This document shows positions 44,301 through 52,326 of a stretch of 64,000 nt of DNA, one piece after another. The position numbers were made by a program, and so were the translations under genes. Source of the stretch: an uncultured Eubacteriales bacterium (GTDB taxonomy: Bacteria; Bacillota; Clostridia; Peptostreptococcales; Anaerovoracaceae); assembly GCA_902763505.1 (NCBI GenBank), contig CACWSO010000017.1, forward strand, positions 1-64,000, written 5' to 3'. Numbering within the stretch: the first letter of the stretch is position 1; the number at the start of each line of letters is the position of its first letter. The notes beneath the pieces were generated by a model. That model saw nothing but the letters and a program-made list of their open reading frames with translations. It did not search any database and was not told the origin of the DNA.

Positions 44301-45495
44301 TGAAGCTGTCTATGACATGGAAGGTCATATTACAGCGAAGCACGAAGACCTGGAAGATGAGGGTCAGACAGTCACCTGGGAGAAGCTGAATCCTGCGTAC
44401 GAGATGTACAAGATCAGAACGACCAAGGCTCCGTCCAAGGGCGATAAGTACGGTTTCTTCGCGCAGGACGAGGTCGAATATGAGGTCCACATCGAGAATA
44501 CCGGAAACATCGCGCTGACCATGGATGTGACTGACAACTTCATGGAAGGCGTCGATTACTTCACGGTTCCGGAGCTGAAGAGCGCTGTATTCACAGGAAA
44601 GGGGACCTGGAACAACCAGGGCAAGGACAAGTTCGTTGCAAACATCACCCTGAATCCAAAAGAAAAGGCTACAGTCACTTACACAGCTAAGGTTAAGGAT
44701 GAAGCGAAGGAATACCTGGCCGCTGCCGCGAAGGACTCCGACTCACTGGATGAGAAGGGACATGACACCAATATCGTCTATCAGAAGAACAAAACGGATG
44801 ATCATGACGGTTACTGGAACACAGCGAGATGCGAGAACGTGACCTATCCGAATCCGGAGAAGCCGGACGAACCGGGGACACTGGAACCGAAGGAAGACTA
44901 TGCGCAGACACCTGTTCAGAAGCCTGAAATCGGAACGACTCTGACTGCGAAGAACGGTGATAAAGCCGTCGTTGAAGGAGAGAAAACGATCCTGGTCGAT
45001 ACCATCGCCTACAAGGCTCTGGATACGTCCAAGTGGTATGTCTTCACAGGCGAGCTGATGGTAAAAGACACCGGAGACCCACTGGTCGAGCATGGCAAAC
45101 CTATAACGGTCACCAGTAAACCGTTCAAGCCTTTACTTAAAAACGGCAAGGTGAAGGTCACCTTTGAGGTCAACACCAAGGGCCTTGCAGGAAAGGAACT
45201 TGTTGCCTTTGAAACAGCCTACAGACTGGATGGCTATAAGAAGGGCGATGACGTAACAAAGGCTCCGAAGACCATCGTTGCAGATCATAAAGACCTGAAG
45301 GACAAGGGCCAGACGATCAAGGTCGTTACGCCGGGAACGCCGATCGAGCATTCTCCGAAGACCGGTGACAACGCTCATATCCTGCTGGCGGTTGCTCTGA
45401 TGCTGCTGGCAGCAGAGGTCATCTATGTTCTATTCAGACGCAGAAAAGCCCTTAAGACAGACGATGATGACGATAGTGAAGAAATAGTGGAATAG
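41329..45495 (+). CDS. Large sortase-anchored surface protein with Cna-B and VaFE-type repeats
   Basis: This 1388-residue wall protein has a signal peptide (about 1-37, ending SYAA). An N-terminal region resembling a thioester domain holds Cys83 (YSYCVQP), but no clear partner Gln is seen. At least four SpaA/Cna-B-like beta domains follow, each with the pattern GATL-x-G-x-x-F-x-I. Then come two VaFE-type repeats beginning EIGTT (about 897 and 1202), an SPKTG sortase motif (1342-1346), a membrane helix and an Asp-rich tail. It is probably displayed on the cell and could aid mating-pair contact or host adhesion. The start at 41329 follows GAGAGGAGG. Such genes are known cargo near the partition end of conjugative elements. 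Confidence 0.88.
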   Translation: MTDYVRNNKTKRILTMGIAVLMVFSLLVPLITDPSYAAFTGKKGSKYTVWDGGQITYGSGNGGYSNSRKCDLDDDLGTRYSYCVQPSKASPGTGTVTVDKVITDDNDTGKWNALRNVVYYSPSYPGYENNVKNVKETYYTGNFSKDWGIAHLALSYIYAGRPSDMATWGGTHASDLGEVWTKAKRLGDALWTPDSAKDDAVPDSFKVFICYMSGVQDMIVGYLEAPGHINMKKASNRTSITNGNACYSIKGAVYTVYDSDGKSVGTLTVKEDGTSNTIDVPEGTYTVKETTAPPGYAKDTSTYTVNVESDETTTFTAKEEPITDLVNLLLTKNPAGYPHDHGEGDATLAGAIFKFSYYDGQYSTASAAEGSGSATATWHLVTDAKGKINGQSPVTAEGKTNSAFYKDKDGKICYPLGTYVIQEVTPSTGYLLNSEKLVVHITEDGTDNLHVKTYNESVKGDETIIRGGVKLSKIDNDLDEAYAQGDATLEGAEFTIYNKSKESIMVNGKEIAVDGAALVITTNAEGIATSAQKVLPYGSYLVKETKPSKGYLLNEKWSRAFRIRTDGEMVDLTADKVREAVERGGVQIIKRDKELKKSEALGGATLNGIVMTIKNVSGHDVVVRKDLDNKTDKINWKELKSRKELFEAGTIKRVKSGEDVGKITVHWNADKKAYTAETLSDDLPYGTYTIRESKTNDTYQRTDKTEHMFEVREDGTIYSYDDGSNEAPLTFDNYVYRSDVQGTKIGDGDSRRFSFVPFKIISVTNNETHVVVTDKNGFFSTKDRRTAGDLDEDEDADTARVQNPFDDLLKAKEIKAADLQKRAQQILQGVWFGTGEFGSTAEMNNKFGALPYDSYILEEMPCETNEGYILQKFYFTVDQKSQNGFVDLETITDDVPEIGTTAAVNGENANITPDKQITLIDTIEYKNLVRGQKYVAKGRLVDKKTGEIIKDAAGKEITSEKEFTAHFSNGKVKVEFSFDGSLMYGKDTVVFEAVYDMEGHITAKHEDLEDEGQTVTWEKLNPAYEMYKIRTTKAPSKGDKYGFFAQDEVEYEVHIENTGNIALTMDVTDNFMEGVDYFTVPELKSAVFTGKGTWNNQGKDKFVANITLNPKEKATVTYTAKVKDEAKEYLAAAAKDSDSLDEKGHDTNIVYQKNKTDDHDGYWNTARCENVTYPNPEKPDEPGTLEPKEDYAQTPVQKPEIGTTLTAKNGDKAVVEGEKTILVDTIAYKALDTSKWYVFTGELMVKDTGDPLVEHGKPITVTSKPFKPLLKNGKVKVTFEVNTKGLAGKELVAFETAYRLDGYKKGDDVTKAPKTIVADHKDLKDKGQTIKVVTPGTPIEHSPKTGDNAHILLAVALMLLAAEVIYVLFRRRKALKTDDDDDSEEIVE

Positions 45496-45550
45496 CAGTG
45501 TAACAGGGAGGCGGATGACCGTCTCCCTTCATCATATGGAGGAAAAGAAA

Positions 45551-45880
45551 ATGGTAAATACAATCGATTTTAATAAGGATATCGCCAGAGATTACGGCCT
45601 GAGAGAGTCCGTGATCGCCACTTATTTATGGGAGCTTCTGGACAGAGATCTGGAATCCATAGAACGCAACGGAAGAGTATGGACACGCATCTCACAGAGA
45701 ATGATCACTGTCGCGCTGCCGTTCATGTCGGTGGATATGGCCCGCAGATCACTGAAGAAGCTCGCAGAGGAAGGCATCATCATGAGAGCTGTATTCAATG
45801 ATGATAAGTTCGACCACACCCACTGGTACGCATTCACGGACTACGGCTTTGAGATGATGGAACCGGGCACGTTTTCATGA
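45551..45880 (+). CDS. Winged-helix-like DNA-binding protein
   Basis: This 109-residue protein resembles the helix-turn-helix part of phage or plasmid replication-initiator-type proteins. It has IDFNKDIARDYGLRESVIATYLW, RISQRMITVALPFMS, and a wing-like VDMARRSLKKLAEEGIIMR. The start at 45551 follows GGAGG. It could be a replication or transcription accessory of the ICE. The end overlaps the next small gene by 4 bases. Confidence 0.7.
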   Translation: MVNTIDFNKDIARDYGLRESVIATYLWELLDRDLESIERNGRVWTRISQRMITVALPFMSVDMARRSLKKLAEEGIIMRAVFNDDKFDHTHWYAFTDYGFEMMEPGTFS

Positions 45881-46074
45881 GCAAAGGCAGGACAAAAGCA
45901 ATGAGATTATGCCCGGAAAACTGTATCTACAGAAACCACGAGGCCAGGTTCTGCGGATACTGCCTGATCGAAATAATCGACGACATAAAGAAGAAGGAGG
46001 ATTCAAATGGCAATAAACAAGGCAAAACTGAAGACGCTGACAAGGCTCTGCGACAAGGGGTTCGATACGCATAA
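45877..46074 (+). CDS. Small Cys-rich protein, overlapping the next gene
   Basis: This 65-residue frame starts with ATGA overlap at the end of the winged-helix gene, suggesting coupling. The N-terminal half has CPENC and FCGYC, a possible zinc site. Its last 68 bases overlap the following gene in another frame, where the downstream gene has the stronger ribosome site. It may be real with a dispensable tail, or only its first 45 residues may matter. Confidence 0.45.
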   Translation: MSKGRTKAMRLCPENCIYRNHEARFCGYCLIEIIDDIKKKEDSNGNKQGKTEDADKALRQGVRYA

Positions 46075-46231
46075 GAAGATTCTTGCAATTGATATGAGAG
46101 CCGCCCGTGACAACGGTCTGGATGATGATATCAGCGGGATCCTGGATCTGCAGGATGCCATCAGAGCCCATAGAGAGATTGCGTATCTTTGCGACGGAAG
46201 CGATGAAAAGCCCGGAAAGGAGGGCGTGTAA
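46007..46231 (+). CDS. Small hypothetical ICE protein
   Basis: This is a 74-residue helical protein starting MAINKAKLKTL with AGAAGGAGG upstream. It contains an acidic helix (DISGILDLQDAIRAH). The family is not recognised. It lies in the small-gene run before the radC-like gene. Confidence 0.6.
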   Translation: MAINKAKLKTLTRLCDKGFDTHKKILAIDMRAARDNGLDDDISGILDLQDAIRAHREIAYLCDGSDEKPGKEGV

Positions 46232-46232
46232 A

Positions 46233-46367
46233 ATGTGTGAGACGATTGAGGTTAACAGTCCGGAAGAGCTGAAGAAACTGATTGATGAGATTCCGGAAGG
46301 TACAGTCTATTCGTTGCAGATGGAGGTGGTACTGACCAATGAGCAGGGTGATGGGAAATCCGAATGA
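46233..46367 (+). CDS. Small hypothetical ICE protein
   Basis: This 44-residue frame starts 1 base after the previous stop, with AAAGGAGGG about 12 bases upstream. It contains an acidic helix SPEELKKLIDEIP followed by a strand-like segment. It overlaps the start of the radC-like gene by 29 bases. Too short to assign. Confidence 0.5.
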   Translation: MCETIEVNSPEELKKLIDEIPEGTVYSLQMEVVLTNEQGDGKSE

Positions 46368-46842
46368 GATACGGGTCGTGAACATCAGGATGGTCAGAGA
46401 ACCGTCCCTGTACAGCGAAACGCCTGTCAGCACGCCGCAGGATGTGATGGAGGTAATCGCTAAGGAATTTGCGACCTATGACCGCGAAGTGTTCGGCGTC
46501 CTGAACCTGAAAAGCAACGGTCAGATCATCAACATGAACATCTGCAGCATAGGGACGCTGAACGCTTCCATGGTCAATGGACGGGAAGTTTTCAAATCAG
46601 CGATACTGTCAAATGCCGGGTCATTCATCTGCTTCCATGTGCATCCGAGCGGCTGTCCGGAGCCCAGTGAAGAGGATAAAACCGTGACGCAGAAGCTCGC
46701 CACGGCAGGGAAATACCTGGACATACCGCTACTGGATCACTGCATCATAGCTGGTGGAACAGGCGAGATGTACAGCTTCAAGGCCAATGGACTGATGGAT
46801 GAGATCAGGCAGAATATGCGCACAGACATCTGTGAGCGATAA
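46339..46842 (+). CDS. RadC-like JAB-domain protein
   Basis: This 167-residue protein is of the RadC/JAB metalloprotease-like family. The motif HVHPSGCPEPSEED gives His100, His102 and Asp113 as candidate metal ligands. A central block VFGVLNLKSNGQI is also typical. Unlike chromosomal RadC it lacks the N-terminal helix-hairpin-helix domain; such short versions are common on plasmids and ICEs. The function is unproven. Starts at 46339 or 46351 (MGNPNE) are both possible. Confidence 0.85.
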   Translation: MSRVMGNPNEIRVVNIRMVREPSLYSETPVSTPQDVMEVIAKEFATYDREVFGVLNLKSNGQIINMNICSIGTLNASMVNGREVFKSAILSNAGSFICFHVHPSGCPEPSEEDKTVTQKLATAGKYLDIPLLDHCIIAGGTGEMYSFKANGLMDEIRQNMRTDICER

Positions 46843-46849
46843 GTAAAAA

Positions 46850-46872
46850 GGGATCCTGTTTGAGAGGATCCC
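46850..46872. terminator. Convergent-gene hairpin
   Basis: GGGATCCT (46850-46857) pairs with AGGATCCC (46865-46872). It lies between the RadC-like gene (plus) and the small helix-turn-helix gene (minus), whose 3' end follows at 46878. It has no long T tract on the plus strand and is A-rich before it, so it acts best for the minus strand. Confidence 0.6.
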
Positions 46873-46877
46873 ATACA

Positions 46878-47159
46878 TCAGCGACGGGGAACCCTGTTGT
46901 GCACATAGCTGGGCTGCCAGTAACGTTCCCGCTCTTTATTGTGAGGCACGGAGAAGAACTGGATCAGTGCATGTACTTCCACGACTTTTGTTTTGCCATA
47001 GTCAGCGGACGGAAACTTGGGGTCATTAAACAGCTTTTGAACAGTACCTTCGCTCCAGCCTGTCATCTCCATGACATCCTTAATTGAGTAAAATCGGGCC
47101 TCACTGGAAATGTAGACCTGAGTGAAGAAACTGTCTTTTGTTCCGATTGTGTTGATCAT
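46878..47159 (-). CDS. Excisionase/MerR-like small DNA-binding protein
   Basis: This 93-residue protein has the helix-turn-helix IKDVMEMTGWSEGTVQKLFND followed by an F-P-S-A-D-Y wing, as in phage excisionases and MerR-like regulators. It starts at 47159, where GGAGGT lies upstream; the longer frame to 47201 lacks support. It is the only minus-strand gene of the ICE here and marks the edge of the first cargo segment. It may regulate the element or a toxin next to it. Confidence 0.7.
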   Translation of the reverse strand: MINTIGTKDSFFTQVYISSEARFYSIKDVMEMTGWSEGTVQKLFNDPKFPSADYGKTKVVEVHALIQFFSVPHNKERERYWQPSYVHNRVPRR

Positions 47160-47410
47160 AATATGCACCTCCGTTTCAATGGTAGAGGTATTGTATTTCA
47201 AGCATTATAAACAGACAAATGTGTAACAGTTACTAATTACATTTCTTCATATTTTGTATTTTTTGCGGCAAAAACAGTAGTTACAATGCAAATTCAGCGA
47301 TGTTGTAATGTATTCAGAAGAATTATCATATGCTAAAGATTTCTTTGCGTGTAAATGTCTTGGATTTATTGATTGCGGGCAGTACAATATCAATAAGGAA
47401 GGTGTTTGTA

Positions 47411-49294
47411 ATGGGTGATAATAAGAGACATAGTAGAAAAAAACCGGTAATCATTACAGTAATAACGATCGCTGTAATATGTCTTGCTGCTTTGGTGGCA
47501 CTTCGAATTAGTCCATCACAAAGCTTATTGAGTAACTTTAGTGAACAGGATCTAGTCCAAAGCATTGAAAACAACGATTATAGTAAGGCAGTAAAAGTTT
47601 ATAACGCAGTCATTTTTGGAGATGAAGAAAAAGAAGCCCAATATGATCCTGCAGTTGAACAGGCAATTGATGATGTCGTTGCATCATGGTCATCAGATGA
47701 TATTGATGATGAAACTGCAGTAAAGGAGCTAAGTCAATTACAAAATATAGAGAGTGAAAGTTTATCTGCAAATGCAAAAAAAGAACTACGATTCATTAAT
47801 ATTGAAGTGAATGGAAACAGTTCATGCGCAGAGTCAGAAAAGCAGTTTGAAAACGGTGATTTTTATCAGGCATTAGTTGCTCTGTCTGAAATAGATCCTT
47901 CATACTCTCAATACTATTATGTTGAAGATTTCAAGAAGGAGTGTGAAACGATATTATTAGCGCTCATATCATCCCCGACGACGAGAGATGAATATGCAGA
48001 TTATGAAAAGAAGATTGATTTATATTTGTCAGTTGACGATGCGGATTGTTTTAAGGCTAGAAAGTCAGAACTTGAGGCACAACATGATGACTTCTACAAT
48101 GCAGCACCAGCTCTTGAAAAGGCAGCTTCTGAATTTGAAAAAGAAAAATATGAAGCAGCTTTTCAAACGTTGGAGACTGCCGAAAAAAAGAATCCAAACA
48201 ATATATTTTTAATAGATACACTTAATGAATACCATAATGTGTATGTTGTAGAAACAGCCCAGATAGTAAATGATGCTGTTCAACAGGAGCAATATAAGGA
48301 AGCATTAAATGTAGTGGATAAGGCAATCGAGATATATGATTGCGATGAGTTTAATGATCTTCGGATATACATTAAGGAATGTAAGAATCCTCTTTATAAG
48401 GCGAAGAATAATGTTGCAGAAAAGATTATTGAAATAAAAGGAAAGTTCTCTTCGGGAGAGGTTGATGTTGAAAAGGCCAAGAAAGAAGCTGGAGAATATG
48501 TTACAAAAAGCGGAAAAAAGTTTGTTCTTGGCGATTACTATGATGAGGATGTTACACTGCTATCAGTAAGCGGCGAAGTAGCAACGTCACTGATAGGTGT
48601 TGACATTGCATCGGATGTAAGAGATTTGTCTTACGATATAACTCATTGGGGCGAAGAAGATTATTTTGCATTATGTTTGGCTGCAGATACAGTTGCGTTG
48701 ATTCCTGTTGTCGGAACAGTAAAGTATTTGAAGTATTCAAAAGAAGCCGGGAAAGGCGCGAAGAAAGGTGCAAAGGCAGCCAAGGACTTGCTGGGCGGAA
48801 CAACTGTTGCTGCGAAACAAGTAAATAGCATTATTGATAACAGTATTGCACTTACAAAAAATGCTGATCAGTCAGTAATTGTTGCAAAAGTATCACTTAC
48901 ACATCTTGAAAAAGCCAAGCTATTCAAGAAGGCACTTAAAATAAGAAAAAATTTGGAGTACACAAGCCTTGATGATGTTGCAATATATGCGAGAAAGTAT
49001 AAATCACTTCCTCCAAATTATATGAAATTAGATGAAGCGAAGGCCTTAAAACGGGATTCTGGAATCCAATCGTTTGGTAACAACCCATCACAGGTAATTC
49101 CAGGGAAGCAAGTTGGAGGAGATACTTTTCATAATTGGAATAAGAAATTACCTACAGATAAAAGGTATATAGAATGTGACGTAGATTGTCCAAACGCAGT
49201 AGAACGGGGTGAAAAGCGCATTGTATTTGCTGACGATTATAGCGCGGCATATTATACGGATGATCACTATACAACCTTTAAGCAGATATATTAG
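47411..49294 (+). CDS. Membrane-anchored protein with C-terminal barnase-type RNase domain
   Basis: This 627-residue protein has a basic N-terminus and one membrane helix (about 12-32). A long charged helical region with repeat-like blocks (for example KYEAAFQTLETAEKKNPNN) follows, then a hydrophobic segment (about 415-440) and a barnase-like end from about 513. The three barnase catalytic positions are kept: Glu588 in YIECDVD, Arg603 in EKRIVF and His619 in DDHYTTF, after PGKQVGGDTF and KKLP. The basic-then-hydrophobic N-terminus predicts the bulk outside the membrane, so it is a probable exported or tethered toxic RNase. The start at 47411 follows AAGGAAGG. The barstar fusion follows 13 bases later. 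Composition is AT-rich compared with the ICE backbone. Confidence 0.85.
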   Translation: MGDNKRHSRKKPVIITVITIAVICLAALVALRISPSQSLLSNFSEQDLVQSIENNDYSKAVKVYNAVIFGDEEKEAQYDPAVEQAIDDVVASWSSDDIDDETAVKELSQLQNIESESLSANAKKELRFINIEVNGNSSCAESEKQFENGDFYQALVALSEIDPSYSQYYYVEDFKKECETILLALISSPTTRDEYADYEKKIDLYLSVDDADCFKARKSELEAQHDDFYNAAPALEKAASEFEKEKYEAAFQTLETAEKKNPNNIFLIDTLNEYHNVYVVETAQIVNDAVQQEQYKEALNVVDKAIEIYDCDEFNDLRIYIKECKNPLYKAKNNVAEKIIEIKGKFSSGEVDVEKAKKEAGEYVTKSGKKFVLGDYYDEDVTLLSVSGEVATSLIGVDIASDVRDLSYDITHWGEEDYFALCLAADTVALIPVVGTVKYLKYSKEAGKGAKKGAKAAKDLLGGTTVAAKQVNSIIDNSIALTKNADQSVIVAKVSLTHLEKAKLFKKALKIRKNLEYTSLDDVAIYARKYKSLPPNYMKLDEAKALKRDSGIQSFGNNPSQVIPGKQVGGDTFHNWNKKLPTDKRYIECDVDCPNAVERGEKRIVFADDYSAAYYTDDHYTTFKQIY

Positions 49295-49307
49295 GAGGGC
49301 GGCCACA

Positions 49308-50144
49308 ATGTTGAAAGATATAAAAAAAGAAATAGTAATAGATGAACGTGAGAATAAAACAGAAAACGAAATATTGAAATATATTGCGGACCAGCTGCAA
49401 TTCCCTGGGTATTTTGGGATGAATTTTGACGCATTGAACGATTGCTTGGGTGATGTTAATGAACCAATAACAATTACAATTATTCAAAATGGGATGAACC
49501 CCGAATCAGAACATGTAAGGATTATTGGGGAAATTGCAGAGACTGTTTCAAAGTGGAATTCGAACATTACCGTGAAGCATTTGAACAGCGATGACATTAT
49601 TAAAAGAGAATCAAACACCAATACAATCTTACAAGCGATGAAAGAGCGAAGGAGTATTCGTAAATTCAAGCCTGATATGCCATCAAAGGAAGATTTGGAG
49701 CAAATCATTGAGGCGGGACTGTACGCTGCTAGTGGCAGAAATGAACAGGCTGTAATCACAATTGCTGTAACAAATCAGGAGTTGCGGAATAAGATCAGTA
49801 AAGATAATTGCAAGATTGGTGGATGGAGCGAAAGCACGGATCCATTCTATGGCGCACCGGTAATACTGATTGTTCTCGGCCGAAAAAGTAGAATCACTTA
49901 TGTTTATGATGGGAGTTTGGTGATTGGAAATATGATGCTTGCAGCACATTCTCTGGGATTAGGTAGCATCTGGATCCACAGAGCAAAAGAAGAGTTTGAG
50001 ACTGAGGAATATCAATCCTTGCTTAAAGAACTTGGTATAGAAGGAGAATGGGAGGGAATTGGACATTGTGCAGTTGGTTATATGGATTGCGAACTTCCTG
50101 ATCCTCCAGCCAGAAAAGAGAATCGAGTATATTGGATCGAATAA
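49308..50144 (+). CDS. Barstar-nitroreductase fusion (probable immunity protein)
   Basis: This 278-residue protein has two parts. Residues 1-95 or so match barstar, the inhibitor of barnase: FPGYFGMNFDALNDCLG keeps Tyr35, Asp41 and Asp45, the equivalents of barstar Tyr29, Asp35 and Asp39. From about 106 to the end it is a nitroreductase-family flavoprotein: MKERRSIRKFKPDMPSKEDL, LYAASGRNEQAV, YGAPVILIV, AAHSLGLGSIWIHRA and VGYMDCELP. The start at 49308 has TTAGGAGGG upstream. The barstar part should neutralise the adjacent RNase in the cytosol; the role of the flavin domain is unknown. I do not know a described barstar-nitroreductase fusion. Confidence 0.88.
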   Translation: MLKDIKKEIVIDERENKTENEILKYIADQLQFPGYFGMNFDALNDCLGDVNEPITITIIQNGMNPESEHVRIIGEIAETVSKWNSNITVKHLNSDDIIKRESNTNTILQAMKERRSIRKFKPDMPSKEDLEQIIEAGLYAASGRNEQAVITIAVTNQELRNKISKDNCKIGGWSESTDPFYGAPVILIVLGRKSRITYVYDGSLVIGNMMLAAHSLGLGSIWIHRAKEEFETEEYQSLLKELGIEGEWEGIGHCAVGYMDCELPDPPARKENRVYWIE

Positions 50145-50161
50145 TGTGAAAGTTACATCAG

Positions 50162-50189
50162 CCGTGGGCAATGACGCTCACGGTTTTTT
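50162..50189 (+). terminator. Terminator of the RNase/barstar cargo
   Basis: CCGTG (50162-50166) pairs with CACGG (50179-50183), followed by T6. It marks the downstream edge of the AT-rich cargo. Confidence 0.7.
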
Positions 50190-50211
50190 CATGGGATAAA
50201 GGAGGAACAAA

Positions 50212-50400
50212 GTGAGAAACAAGTTAAGTAAATACGCAAAGCAGGTGAGGAGAAATCCTCACATTTTTTGTTATAACACATGCCGCATGAGTGGATGCAC
50301 CAAGCATAAAAGCAAGTGCCCGTATGACGGACAGTATCTGTTCGCCATGCTGAAGGATACGCCATTCTGTCCCTATGAGGACATAGCAACATATGAATGA
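50212..50400 (+). CDS. Small Cys-rich ICE protein
   Basis: This is a 62-residue protein starting at a GTG with AAAGGAGG upstream. Six cysteines (CYNTC, GCTKH, KCPYD, FCPYE) suggest a zinc-binding fold. The stop overlaps the ArdC-like start by 8 bases. The family is unknown to me; similar small zinc proteins are common between ICE genes. Confidence 0.6.
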   Translation: MRNKLSKYAKQVRRNPHIFCYNTCRMSGCTKHKSKCPYDGQYLFAMLKDTPFCPYEDIATYE

Positions 50401-51340
50401 GAACAGAAGGGAGGAACCCAAATTGACAGATCAGAAGCATAACAGAAGTCCGGATAAGAAGTCGCAGAAGGAGCGGATCAAAGAGATCACGGAGAAGCTG
50501 GAGGAGGGTGTAAAGGCGGTCTTTGAAAGCAATCGGTACAAGAAATACCTTGCCTGCATGAGCAAGTTTCACAGCTATTCCCTGAACAACTGCCTGCTGA
50601 TCGCAGCGCAGTATCCGACAGCAACAGCGGTTGCGGGATACAGGGCGTGGCAGCAGAACTTCGGCAGACAGGTCCGCAAGGGCGAGAAGGGAATCAAGAT
50701 CCTGGCACCGTGCAAATACAAGGTCGAGACCGATGAAAAGGATGAGAACGGTGATCCGAAGATGATGGAACTGACCGGCTTCAGAGTCGTATCGGTATTC
50801 GCCCTGGAACAGACGGAAGGCAAAGAACTGCCTTCTATTGGTGTCGACGAACTGACCGGAGACGTCAAGGACTACCAGAGAATCTTCAACGCACTTGTCA
50901 GCATCAGTCCTGTCCCGGTCGGCTTTGAGGATATCGAGAACGGAGCAAAAGGTTACTATCACGATGGAGAAAAACGCATTGCAATCAAATCCGGCATGAG
51001 TCAGGCGCAGACGATCAAAACATTGCTGCATGAGGTCAGTCACGCCACATATCACACCAGAGATAAGGCAGATCCGGAACGTCCGATTGACCGCAGACAC
51101 AAGGAAACCGAAGCCGAAAGCATCGCGTTCTGTGTAGGAAGCGCACTGTCAATCGTAGATTCCGGGGATTACACGTTCCCGTATCTGGCATCCTGGGCAT
51201 CCGGAAAAGATACAAAGGAACTCAAGGATTCCCTGGAGCGGATCCGCTCTGCGTCTGATGAAATGATCACTGCAATCGATCATTCCCTGCAAAAACAGGC
51301 GAACCGCGAGAAGCAGAAATCCCGCGATGAAGGCAGGTGA
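50393..51340 (+). CDS. ArdC-like antirestriction / zincin protein
   Basis: This 315-residue protein has an ArdC-type N-terminal ssDNA-binding-like domain (about 30-140; FHSYSLNNCLLIAAQ, GYRAWQQNFGRQVRKGEKG). A C-terminal zinc-peptidase-like domain follows, with the motif HEVSH at residues 213-217 and a later EAESIAF. ArdC relatives protect incoming DNA from restriction during transfer. A second, shorter ArdC-like protein lacking the zinc motif is encoded at 55543. The start overlaps the previous gene by 8 bases. Confidence 0.88.
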   Translation: MNENRREEPKLTDQKHNRSPDKKSQKERIKEITEKLEEGVKAVFESNRYKKYLACMSKFHSYSLNNCLLIAAQYPTATAVAGYRAWQQNFGRQVRKGEKGIKILAPCKYKVETDEKDENGDPKMMELTGFRVVSVFALEQTEGKELPSIGVDELTGDVKDYQRIFNALVSISPVPVGFEDIENGAKGYYHDGEKRIAIKSGMSQAQTIKTLLHEVSHATYHTRDKADPERPIDRRHKETEAESIAFCVGSALSIVDSGDYTFPYLASWASGKDTKELKDSLERIRSASDEMITAIDHSLQKQANREKQKSRDEGR

Positions 51341-51345
51341 GCAGT

Positions 51346-52326
51346 ATGCCGTATTACACAAAAGAGCAGATCGCGCAGGCCCGTGAGATGGACCTTCTGA
51401 CCTATCTCAGGCTCCACGATCCGGGCGAACTGGTGCATGTATCCGGGAACGAATACTGCACGAGAGAGCATGACAGTCTGAAGATTTCCAACGGGAAATG
51501 GAACTGGTGGAGTAGAGGATTCGGAGGGCAGTCGGCTTTGGATTATCTGGTCAAAGTCAAGGGGATCCCGTTCATCGAAGCGATGGGAATGATTCTGGAT
51601 ACGGAGGGTAAGAGCCCTTCGTTTTTTGATGGGCAAAAGCAAAAGCGGCCGATAAAGACAGCTGAAAAACGTCTGCTTTTGCCTCAAAAATCGAGCAGCA
51701 ATGATCAGATCATTCGCTATCTGACCGACAGAGGCATTGACCGCGAGGTCATCGACAGTTGCATCCGTGAGGGTTTTCTCTATGAATCACTGCCGTATCA
51801 CAGCTGCATTTTCGTCGGATATGACCATAAACACGTGCCGAGATACGCCTGTTTCAGAGCGACCGGACCGGAAAAAATCATGGGCGACGCTGCAGGATCG
51901 GACAAGCGATACGCCTTTCGGATAGAGCGTGCCGGCAGCACGATACACATCTTTGAGAGTGCTATCGATCTGCTGTCTTTTGCAACGATCATGAAACAGA
52001 GAACCGGACAGTGGAGAGCGGAACCGATGGTTTCACTGGGCGGAGTCTATGCTTCAAAAGGCGGAACACACCAGATGAAACTGCCCGTTGCTTTGACGAA
52101 AGCGCTCGATTTTCATGAGGATGTTGATACCATCGCTCTTCATCTGGATGCGGATTTTGCGGGAAGAAACGCTGCCGCATCCATCGCGGATCAGCTGCAG
52201 CCATACTACAGGATCCGCAATGAACCGCCGCCAATCGGCAAGGACTGCAACGATTATCTGCAGCATTTAAGACACAGAGGAGAAAGAATCATGGGAGGAA
52301 AAGTATATGACAGAACACCAGGATGA
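51346..52326 (+). CDS. Toprim-domain protein (DUF3991-like, primase-related)
   Basis: This protein of about 326 residues has an N-terminal DUF3991-like region (KISNGKWNWWSRGFGGQSALDYL), which resembles the CHC2-type zinc region of DnaG without the cysteines. A Toprim-like half follows with FESAIDLLSF and IALHLDADFAGR carrying the acidic residues. Such proteins travel on ICEs near ArdC and may prime replication of the transferred strand. The ATG at 51346 is preferred over the GTG at 51337. The next gene starts inside its 3' end. Confidence 0.82.
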   Translation: MPYYTKEQIAQAREMDLLTYLRLHDPGELVHVSGNEYCTREHDSLKISNGKWNWWSRGFGGQSALDYLVKVKGIPFIEAMGMILDTEGKSPSFFDGQKQKRPIKTAEKRLLLPQKSSSNDQIIRYLTDRGIDREVIDSCIREGFLYESLPYHSCIFVGYDHKHVPRYACFRATGPEKIMGDAAGSDKRYAFRIERAGSTIHIFESAIDLLSFATIMKQRTGQWRAEPMVSLGGVYASKGGTHQMKLPVALTKALDFHEDVDTIALHLDADFAGRNAAASIADQLQPYYRIRNEPPPIGKDCNDYLQHLRHRGERIMGGKVYDRTPG

